From contig NW_027328669.1 in the NCBI RefSeq assembly GCF_047496725.1, positions 722,001-786,000 of the forward strand: a DNA stretch of 64,000 bases. Reading direction: 5' to 3'. Numbering within the stretch: the stretch's first letter is position 1; the number at the start of each line of letters is the position of its first letter. The notes beneath the pieces were generated by a model. It made no database searches, was not told the origin of the DNA, and was given only the letters and a program-made list of their open reading frames with translations. The position numbers and the translations under genes are program-made. Positions 55,793-64,000 of the stretch are shown in pieces. This DNA comes from Anoplolepis gracilipes (Eukaryota > Arthropoda > Insecta > Hymenoptera > Formicidae).

Positions 55793-56531
55793 TCCTTCCT
55801 TGCCCTTTCCCTTAAAATTTTAAGTATTATTATATAAATACCAGTTAGGTAACAAGTCCCTTTTTTTTTCTCTAGTTCCAATTTACCTAAGTGACGTCCT
55901 TCCGAATTAATGTAACACCCGCGAACTCCCACACATTCACCACACACATACACATACACACACACTCAACCCATTAATAAGCCAAGTAAATCTAATTATA
56001 ATGTTAATAAATTTTTAAGTTTTATATATCTATATTTTCATTTTTATTTAATAAATGTATAAAATTAAAATTTTTAATTTTTAATCAAATTTATTAACCT
56101 TTTCAAACACATTCCCTGACTCCCAGATCGCACAAGGTCCCGTCCCGCGTAACAGGGATTAAATTCCCTTACCGAAAAGGGACCACCGAACGAACGGCCT
56201 ACTGACCCAGTAAAAGAGATCCTCGAGATCTTTGACCAGGTCCGGCCTTGCACAGTTCGTTCGAGTCGAGAGCGTTAAGATTTTACGCGTTTCGACGAGG
56301 GTAAGTTCTGTCCTTCCGTTATCTCATTCTTTTTCGAGTCTGGACGTAACAGTCCATATATGCGATTAATGAATCGTCAAGAACATTGTGTTAATATTAT
56401 AGAAATTTTTGAATTTTTTAAAATTTATAACGCATATAACACACATGATTACTAATAAAAGGTTATTAAAATTAATCAATGATGTGTGAAAAACTTACTA
56501 CATATAAATATGTATACTTTTTATGTAAGTA

Positions 56532-57060
56532 CTAGCTTTTCGGCTCGCGCGGTCCTCAAAGCCTTTTTTAGCTTTCTTAGCCATTATTAGCTTTCATACA
56601 ATTTTTTTAATTTATCAATTTACAAAAGTTTTCTGTATATTATATTTTTTGTAAAACATTTTTCACTTCCTTCAATTAGATGTCTTTAATTATTGAATTC
56701 ATCAATCTTAATTTTTACACTTTTCCTTTTGGTTACTCAAGAAAATGTCACATAAAGTTGATATATAAAAAAAAATTTTTTTATCTTTTATTATCTATTT
56801 TTATTTTTTGCTGATATTCCCACCGCTGACCCGCTATTAATAGCTCTCATATAATTTATAATATCTCTCTGATACAACATTTGTCGTAAAATATTTTGGA
56901 TTTCCTTTAATTAGTTGACCTTGATTGCTTAATTCATCAATTTTAATTTTGACACAATCTCTTTTAGTTGCTCTAGAGAATGCTACATATAGTTTGACCA
57001 TGAGCAAATACAGGTTGTGACAAATAAATTCCAACTTTTTTTAAAGTTTGTCCTTGTTGT
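56532..57060 (-). pseudogene. Helitron helicase C-terminal end, duplicated
   Basis: Minus strand. QGQTLKKVGIYLSQPVFAHG (57058-57000), then after a frameshift KLYVAFSRATKRDCVKIKID (ORF 57034-56837), the last helicase motifs of Helitron Rep-helicase (PIF1-like). A second, more decayed copy of the same last about 50 residues follows at about 56780-56590. The sequence ends AAAAGCTAGT, a possible CTRR-T Helitron 3' terminus at 56532-56535 after a GCGCG-containing stem-like stretch. The rest of the element is absent. Confidence 0.65.
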
Positions 57061-57548
57061 GCCTCCAGGAGAGGGGCACAGGATTTTTCGGGATTCGTAC
57101 AGGGAAGGCGGGCAGTGGCCTCTTTATTTTAATATTATTTTTAATTGCTTACTTTCTTCGTTTTATTATAATAAATAACAGATTAAAAGAAATCAACGGT
57201 TTGGTATTTTGTCACTGCTCCCAGCGTACGTATTTACACTCGTGTGTATTATCGGTTAAAGGGAGAGAGCGGTATCTCTCGTATACTCTGTCGTACAGGT
57301 AGTCTGATACGCGTCGGCTTATCTCAGGCGCGCATGTATCTTTTAGTTATTCGTGTATCTCGTTCTATTTAATAACTGTCCGTAACGATTATTCCTCGTT
57401 AGGATCTGATCAACGACTGCCCGTCGCTTCATCGCGGCGGGTGCTGAGCTTCCCTCCGAACTGCATGGTTTTTCGGAGGGGGTCCCTTAGCAATATGACC
57501 AAATATGGTTTTGTTGCTGAATTCGCGTTTTAGTGCAGGCGAAGAAGT
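57061..57548. other. Unassigned DNA between Helitron and gypsy element 2
   Basis: Contains a hairpin CCCTCCGA/TCGGAGGG near 57453-57482. It might include a truncated gypsy LTR, but I have no second copy to compare. Confidence 0.3.
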
Positions 57549-58371
57549 TCAAAGTCGAATTTCCTCGCTTGTACTTTTAGCAATTCGGCGACACCTTTCC
57601 GGTTTCGTGTTCGCGCTCGGTCTCGGGCGCGCGTGGCTCGCTGCGTCAGGATGCATTGCTCCGTTTTTTGTATATGTTAGATATTCTATAATGTTATCCG
57701 CGTCGCGTATTAATTCTGCTATTACTGCGGTAATTATGGTAAAGTGTTCGTTTATCTCGCTGCGTTCGATATACTCATTTACTCGTTTCTGTAAGAGGTA
57801 TTCGTTACGTTGTATTGTATTTTCGATTTTATCAATATGCCCGATAGTCGTATTTATTATTTTAATTTGATTTTGTACGGCATGCTGTATTGTTTTTTGA
57901 CTGTTTTCTAATATGTTAAGTTGTTCGTTAATTCGTTTTTCGTCGTTAACGTCCATTGTGCCAAATAAAAACTTTGATAAGGAACCTATTCCGTCTATGA
58001 GTCCTCGTCGTTTATTTGTCTGTTTTTTGTATATCGTTTTAATTTGTATTATGACATTTTTTAAATATTTTGCTTCTCTTTTTGTTAGAATGTCTAGGTT
58101 CACACATGTATCTCGAAGATAATGAGTGTGAAATTTCATAGTTTCGCATAATCTTTCGGTCTGTTTTAAATATTCGTTTATTTGCTCGTATCTTTCGTCT
58201 AAGTTTGATAAGTCTAATTTTATTACTAGTTTCCAGTTTTCTTTTGCGTAGTGGATTTGTCCGATTTCTTCGAAGAATAACCCTGGATTATGTTTAAATT
58301 CTTGTATCTGGTATGAGAGATTCGTTTCGTCGTCTTTCGTGTGACCTTTGCTGATCCAGCAGGCGAATGTC
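57549..58371 (-). pseudogene. Env-like region of gypsy element 2, truncated
   Basis: Begins at a 3' splice site, ATATTACAG before 58371, and stays open for about 230 codons. Features: a basic cleavage-type site (KKQTNKRRG) followed by a Gly-rich hydrophobic fusion-peptide-like stretch, then long amphipathic helices, as in errantivirus/baculovirus F-type envelope proteins. The homology to gypsy element 1 stops near 57665 and the frame ends in unrelated sequence, so the receptor-distal half and membrane anchor are missing. Not functional. Confidence 0.75.
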
Positions 58372-58934
58372 CTGTAATATCATATTATATTTCATTTTAT
58401 TATATTTTATCTCTTGGGTGTCGCTCGCCTTCTCTGACTTCGCGGGGTTCGCGCTAATCCAGCGGGTGATACACCGGTAAAATTATAATGTTGGTTTAGT
58501 CTCTCAACGACTTTTGTTTGAGGCAGATCACACTGTTACATAGGCAAGATGCAACAATTTTTATGGCATTGAAGTTTGCTAATTTGTCGCGAGTGTGATG
58601 GATATCGGGATGGTATTCATCCCGATATCTGCCGCGATTGTTTTAGGGTCGCCTACCGGTTGTGGGTCTACCGCCTCCGGTGGACCCCGTAGTGCGGGCG
58701 CGGAGCGCCGTTCTTCGAAGTTCCCGGGTCGCGGGGGGTACTTTGTCCCTCCGCGTTACGTTCTCGGTGCCTGGTGTGAGGTTTGTGCGGGCAGTGGTGC
58801 CCGCCCTGGACCTAATGCATCCCGTCCGCGTGGAGCTGATGAAGGTCCACGATCAGTTCGATTTTTTCGAGTTGAGATGTCGCCGGGGAGAGGAGGAGGA
58901 GGACTAAGACACGGATCCTTGAAGAAGGTGAGTA
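58372..58934 (-). other. Pol-env spacer of gypsy element 2
   Basis: GC-rich in 58620-58900 and homologous to 3.8-4.2 kb. ORFs on the plus strand are not supported by the less similar copy at 36.5-37 kb. Confidence 0.5.
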
Positions 58935-60209
58935 CTAGTTTTCTATATATGGCTTAAGCTTGTTTACGTGTAAGCGGGTGCTTTTCCTTCCTTTCTTTAC
59001 CCTGTAGTTAATATTCGAATGCTTTTCGATTATTATGTACGGTCCGATCCATAGAGATTCGAGTTTTTTCGATCTTCCGCGTCGTAGCGTTTCATCATAA
59101 ATGAGTACTTTATCGCCGATTTTGAACTTTGTTTCTTTTGCGGTTCGATCGTAGTGTTCCTTCGATTTCAGTTTTTTCTCTGTGAGATTATCTTTTGCAA
59201 CTTGATTCGTGGCGCGTAGTCTTTCTTTTAGTTCTTGCGCGTAATCGTCATAGTTGTATGTCGGTTGTGGTGGTTTCGTTAATGTTGTCGGTATTTCGGC
59301 TTGGTGTCCGTATACTAGCTCGAAAGGCGTGTATCCTGTAGCTGTATGTGGCGTAGTGTTGTAGGTGAACATCGCGAACGGAATCCATTCGTCCCAGTCA
59401 GTCTGATCATTATTAATATAATGTCGTAGATATTCTGTTAATGTTCTGTGCGATCGTTCTAACGCGCCGTTATTTTCAGAATGATATGCGGTCGTCTGAA
59501 TTTTATTTATTTTTAATAATTTACACGTATTTTTAAATATTTCGCTTAAAAAATTTGTGCCTTGATCGGTTAAAATTTTTTCCGGTATTCCGTATTCTAA
59601 AATTATTTTCGTGGTAAATTCTTTACTCACGGTGTTCGCTTCTTGATTTGGTATCGGTATTGCTTTACTAAATTTTGTCAAACTATCTTGAAAAGTTAGT
59701 AAGTATTTATTTCCGGTATTAGTTATCGTTAATGGACCGACTATATCTAATGCACATTTTTCGAACGGTTTACTCGGTGTATCGGTGATAACGAGAGGTG
59801 CTTTAAATCGTCGCGATAATTTATTTTTTTGGCAAGTGTTACATTTTTTAATGTATCGTTCGACGTCTTTCGTTAACCCGGTCCAATTGTGCGTAAGGCG
59901 AATTCTGTTTATCGTCCTCTCGATACCTTGGTGTCCTCCTGTGGGTGCATCATGATATTCATATAATATTTGTTTCTTTTCTTCTGCGCTATAGGCACGT
60001 GTCGCATCGTTGCTATCTTTCTCGTCCTCTTCTTTATCTCTTTCTTCGCTGCTGATATCGTCCATCTCTTCGTCTTCGGCGGTGAGAATCTTTTCTCTCT
60101 CTTGCTCGTCGTCGTCTCGCGTTACGTTGCAGCTTAGCGCATCGGCGTTCGCGTTCGCACGTCCGGCCTTATGTATTATCTCATAATCGTACTCTTCTAA
60201 TTTTATTCG
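58935..60209 (-). pseudogene. Gypsy element 2 integrase
   Basis: Open from 60065 to 58935. Linker rich in Asp/Glu, then zinc-binding EYHDAPTGGHQGIERT and KKCNTCQKN. Core: CALDIVGPLT (first Asp), ILTDQGTNF (second Asp), HSENNGALERSHRTL (Glu). C-terminus with the GPY-type SLWIGPYIII. All catalytic residues are present and the ORF is intact for 376 codons. Upstream, a TGA (at 60210-60212) replaces the Trp seen in element 1. Confidence 0.92.
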
Positions 60210-61538
60210 TCATCGAATTAATCGTGATCCTGGATCGTTCACGTTAGATAACCATATTAGAGGTTTGTGATCTGTAATGATCTTAAATTGTGTTCCGTAC
60301 ACGTAGAGTCTGAAATACTTTACAGCCCATACAATAGCTAATAGTTCCTTTTCGGTAGTGCTATAGTTCTGTTCCGCGCGGTTCAGTACTCGGCTGGCGT
60401 AAGCTATCGGTCGGTCGCTGCCTATCTTTCCTTGCGATAAGACCGCTCCGATCGTGTAGTCGGATGCGTCTGTTGTTATATTAAATTGTTCAGCGAAATC
60501 TGGATATTTTAATACGGGTGCCGTTATTAATTTATTTTTGAGTACTTCGAAGGCATTTTGTTGCTCTGCGGTCCATACAAATTTTTCGGTTTTCTTTGTC
60601 AATTTCGTTAATGGTTTAGCTATTTTCGAGAAATCTTCTATGAATCTTCGATAGTAACCGGCTAGACCTATAAATGATTGGATATCTTTCACCTTTTTTG
60701 GCGTCGGGAAATCTCTTACCGCTGTTAGTTTAGACGGGTCAGAAGATATTTCATGTTCTGATATTATATGGCTCAGGTACATTACTTCTTTGCGTAGGAA
60801 TTCGCATTTATCCGGCTGTAATTTTAAATTATTAGTTCGAAGTCGTTGCAGCACTTCCTTGAGTCGCTTGTTATGATCTTCGAGGCTTGCTCCGTAAATG
60901 ACGATGTCGTCTAGATAGACCAGGCATTTGAGTCCTTGTATTCCTGTCAATACAGAGTTCATTAATCTCTGAAATGTCGCCGGTGCGTTTTTCAATCCAA
61001 AGGGCATTCGGTTGAACTCGTAATGTCCATACGGTGTTGAAAAGGCAGTTTTAGGCTTGTCCTTTTCGGCCATTGGTATTTGATGATATCCAGATGCTAG
61101 ATCTAATGTTGTGAAGTATTTTGCGTTTCCCAGCTGGTCCAGTATATCCGTAATATTAGGCAGAGGGAAGGAATCGCCGATCGTCAAGTCGTTGAGCTTT
61201 CGAAAGTCTATAACTATTCGAAGTTTCGATTTACCTGATACGTCGGTCTTTTTTGGTACTACTAATAGCGGAGCATTCCATTGACTCGCGCTGGTACGAA
61301 TTATTCCGTCTTCCAACATTTGTTGCACTTGTTTATTTACTTCCGTCTTATGTTTCTCCGGAAGGTGATACGGTCTTACATTTACCGTTGAGGCGTCTAC
61401 GCGCGTATTTATCTCGTGCGCTACCGTCGCAGTGCACGACAGTGGTTCTCTATTCAGGTAAAATATGTCGCTATATTCATCACATATCCTTGAGAGTGCC
61501 TGTCGTTCTTCAGAGTTGAGATGCTGTGTTCGCAACAA
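60210..61538 (-). pseudogene. Gypsy element 2 reverse transcriptase-RNase H
   Basis: 442-codon frame. VNVRPYHLPEKHKTEVNKQ, WNAPLLVVPKK, LRIVIDFRKLNDLT, YFTTLDLASGYHQI, FNRMPFGLKNAPATFQRLM and the intact catalytic VYLDDIVIYG. Then IQSFIGLAGYYRRFIEDFS and RNase H (FNITTDASDYTIGAVLSQG, AIVWAVKYFRLYVYG, FKIITDHKPLIWL). It is bounded by TGA on both sides, so the polyprotein is interrupted although the domains are intact. Confidence 0.92.
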
Positions 61539-61541
61539 TTG

Positions 61542-62240
61542 TCAGATGCGCTCGTTACGTGGGGTATTTTTATCGTCCGTCCCCACGGCTATTGTATAGA
61601 TACCTTGCGTGTTATCTTTATCGATGTCGTCTATAGTTACAACAGGTGTACGTATCTCAATAGTCTCGTCTGTTGTGTTGATAACGCTGATTGGGCAGAG
61701 AAAGTTTTTCGGTTCTACCAGACATCTTCGTATATATATTCCAGGGGCTGTTTCTTTCGCGCGTACTATTCCCGTTTCGTTTCGATTAGTCGCGGCTTGC
61801 ACGATGGTTTCACTGCGTGGTTTCAAGATAATTTTATTATGTGGTCGCATCTTGAGTACATCCGTACCGATTTTTAACTCTTTATTTTTGTAATCGCAGG
61901 ATACCTTTTGCTTCTTTAGGGAATCGATTCCTAGTATCCCGTCGTATTCCATGGGGAAGTCGTCTTTTACTACGTAAATTGCATGTTTAATGTCTTGTCC
62001 GGTTAGATTAATTGTTGCATGCATCTTCCCTATTGTATATACTTTGTGTCCGGTTATTCCTATTAACGCTAATTTTTTATTGTATATCAATGTTTCGCCT
62101 TTTAAATGCTTTACTTTTATTAGTGACATGGTCGCACCGGAATCGTATAGCATGTTTATGCGCCCTGTCTTCGTTTCGCGTATGGGCATCGTTACGACGT
62201 CGAGTCCTTGTTTATCTCGCGTCTGTCGTACGTGTGTCAC
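61542..62240 (-). pseudogene. Gypsy element 2 protease region
   Basis: Retroviral-type aspartic protease: INMLYDSGATMSLIKV (DSG active site; element 1 has DTG), later LIGITGHKVYTIG and PMEYDGILGIDSLKKQ (the second conserved block). It releases the gag-pol products. It ends at a TGA just before the RT frame. Confidence 0.88.
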
Positions 62241-62435
62241 CTGATATTCCAGCGCGCGCTTTGCCTTGCTATCGCTTCTTTCTTCTTCGTCGTTACTACG
62301 CTCGGAGTCGGAACTCTTTCCTCGCGTCTTATAACGCGTTCCTTTTGAATTATTTTGAATATCGCTCGATTTATTCGCGTTATTCGGGTTTTTTCGATCC
62401 TGTGGTTTTCCTTGTGGTCGGCCGTTTAAAGACCA

Positions 62436-63945
62436 TCACTCGTCGCGATTATGTCCGCGCTTTTTACAATACTTGCAAAATTTTTCTACCACATTGACGC
62501 GTGGTCTTTCGGGTTTCGACAGAGCGTATCTGCTCGTTCGACAATCTTGTCCATAATGTCCTATCTTGCCGCATTTAAAACATGTTGCATTAGTATCTCG
62601 AGGCGGTCGCGAGTAATTCGAGTCGAGTTTATTTTTATTTTGATAACTGTTTGTTCTCGCTCCCATCGGCTTGATAAGTTTTTCTTCCGAGCTCGCGCCG
62701 TTTATCGCCTCTTGTAATGTCGAGAAGCGTTGTGACCGTACGAGTACTTTCAAGTCGTCGCGTAATCCGATTTGATAATTAATTAACGCTTGGTCTCTGA
62801 TAGTTTGCTGAATCGTGCGTTTTTGTTCTAGAGTATGCTCTTTTCCTTCGGTCATAGAGTCATATAATTTCATAGCTACTAGATCGACTCGCTGTCCAAA
62901 ACCGCGTAGGCGGTTTCGCTTGTTTTTTGTTTTAATGAATTAAATTCGACTTGCAAGTGTGTCGTGCTTTGTTTCGTTTGATAACAAGCTTCGAGTTGCG
63001 TCCGAAATTCATAGAAAGTGCGTATATCGCGCGTTTCAAAATCTTGTCGCGTTCTTCCGCGTAACTTTGTATATAATATCGCCTGCATAAGAGGTTCTTC
63101 GTCTGCCGGATTTGTATTTTGTATTGCGTATGTGCATGAATTCAAGAAATCTTGCAACTTGTGTCACAACATTCCGTCAAATTCCGGAATCATTTGTCTC
63201 GCTTCCTTTAACGTCAGGAAATTGGATGCCATACTACGTCGGTTTCTAACGTCGCGATCGGTCCGTCCGTAATATATGCTTTCGGAAAGTTCTTCTCGAC
63301 GGCTTGTATTTTGATCGCGTTGCTGTAGTTGAACTACTTGCTCTGTTAAGAATTGTATTGCGTAGCGTATTTCTCTTAACATTGCGGACGTAGAATCGTT
63401 TGTCGATTCTTCTCGCGGTTGTACCGGTTGATTAATTGTTCGTCGCAATCGTGCGATCTCGTCGTCTACCGCGTCATTAGACACGTTTGTGGACGTAGAC
63501 GCGCGGGGATTTTGAGCTTCTGCCATCTCGCGCATTCGTGCGTAGATTCTTCGGGATCAAAAATCTCGCTCTCGTAAGATGTCAATGAAAATTCTCGCCG
63601 GAGTGATACCTGGTTTGGAGTTCGACTAAGATACGGTCTCGTTCGTCTGGTTGAGTCGTGTAAATCGTCAGTGGGGTCAGTCGGATTATTTTCAACAAGA
63701 CTCACGTCGAAACTCGTAAATGGAAATTCACGTTCTGTTATAACATTGCTCGGTAGCTCTGTGTCACTATCACTCGAGTATCGAGTTTCGAGGTTCCATC
63801 GGACACTATCGCGTATGTCTCGGAGCGCTTCTACGGCTACACTCGCGGGACTTAATTCGCAATATTTTATAGCTCGATTTGCTCGTTCGTTAAGCAACCA
63901 CGACTTATTTGCTATCGGTTTTGGTACGTTTCTTCCTTCCGACAT
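62436..63945 (-). pseudogene. Gypsy element 2 gag
   Basis: Starts MSEGRNVPKP at 63945. It shifts frame near 63535 and has an in-frame TGA at 63162-63164, another shift near 62880 and a TGA at 62436. The last part has CFKCGKIGHYGQDC and CKYCKKRGHNRDE(C) zinc knuckles. The middle block (LEACYQTKQSTTHLQVEFNS) aligns with element 1 gag. Confidence 0.88.
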
Positions 63946-64000
63946 TCACGCAAATTTAATTAAAATTAATTTGGTTCGGACTTAAAATAGTAGTATCGCT
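63946..64000 (-). other. Start of gypsy element 2 5' untranslated region
   Basis: It resembles 41969-42022 of element 1 (CGACTTA ... GTATCGC), then the window ends. Confidence 0.6.

Larger units (their letters stand above)
52876..56355 (+). mobile_element. Large TG...CA unit, copy B
   Basis: 3472-bp unit 52880-56351 with ends TGTTACGTCC ... GGACGTAACA and a 4-bp GTCC duplication (52876-52879 and 56352-56355). Full-length relative of the unit at 13.1-19.2 kb, same orientation, free of the four later insertions. It contains an 80-bp tandem array, a coding-like region and a CA repeat. It may be a solo LTR of an unusually large LTR family, or a non-autonomous retroelement. Confidence 0.65.
57549..64000 (-). 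mobile_element. Errantivirus-like Ty3/gypsy element 2
   Basis: Minus strand, running off the right edge: gag (63945-62436), protease (62240-61542), RT-RNase H (61538-60210), integrase (60065-58935), GC-rich spacer and env region (58371-57549). The 5' LTR is outside the window, and the 3' end is truncated inside env. The lesions are mostly single stops (TGA at 63162, 62436, 61539, 60210) with a few frameshifts, so it is younger-looking than gypsy element 1. The remnant at 3.8-5.1 kb belongs to this subfamily. Confidence 0.9.

Noticed and set aside
57453..57490. Strong GC hairpin as a bacterial-type terminator
   Set aside because: The context is a eukaryotic genome; no U-run follows and no prokaryotic gene is present.
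58595..58957. Plus-strand ORF in the GC-rich pol-env spacer
   Set aside because: A related ORF appears at 3.8 kb only because that is a copy of the same spacer; it is absent in element 1 and runs against the element's direction.

Overview
The window looks like a repeat-dense stretch of an insect nuclear genome, probably hymenopteran and possibly an ant. The evidence is the transposon mix: BEL/Pao, errantivirus-like Ty3/gypsy, R1-like LINEs, Penelope-like, piggyBac, hAT, Helitron, a Polinton-type polymerase relic and TTAA-target MITEs. GT..AG introns and a short TTAGG-type run add to this. No rRNA or tRNA gene and no clearly intact host gene was found. The species assignment is inference.

Layout. 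0-7 kb: a broken piggyBac transposase with its TTAA terminus, a cluster of TTAA-flanked elements, a truncated gypsy integrase and a BED-finger fragment. 7-10 kb: a decayed LINE on the minus strand. 10.8-12.9 kb: a 2.1 kb palindrome made of two head-to-head truncated Penelope-like elements, each with a GIY-YIG endonuclease end and a hammerhead-like motif. 13.1-19.2 kb: a large TG...CA-ended unit with a 4-bp target duplication, interrupted by four younger insertions; a second copy at 52.9-56.4 kb supplies the empty sites. 19.2-20.3 kb: a hAT MITE. 21.6-33.7 kb: a complete but mutated BEL/Pao element (LTRs, tRNA-Tyr-type primer site, TTAAT duplications) with a 5 kb R1-like LINE inside its integrase. 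34-42 kb: an errantivirus-like gypsy element on the minus strand with an env region. 42.1-45.2 kb: a LINE cut off in its endonuclease. 45-52 kb: relics of a Polinton-type DNA polymerase, two copies of a Lys-rich-tailed gene, a two-exon hypothetical gene and simple repeats. 56.5-57.1 kb: a Helitron helicase end. 57.5-64 kb: a second gypsy-like element running off the window.

Most notable: the 5' ends of all three R1-like LINEs can be drawn as HDV-like self-cleaving ribozymes. In two of them the first ribozyme base is exactly the first base after the target-site duplication. One of these LINEs keeps only an ORF1 (gag) and lacks ORF2. Also notable are the hammerhead-like motifs with a possible compensating core pair, a foldback element with satellite-like arms and 9-bp duplications, and an unrecognised protein shared by the two copies of the large unit.

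History that can be read from the nesting: a gene on the minus strand (exons near 45.2-45.8 kb, tail at 33.7-33.96 kb) was split by gypsy plus LINE sequence. The BEL element then landed at its stop codon, and a LINE entered the BEL element. Nearly all coding regions carry stops or frameshifts.
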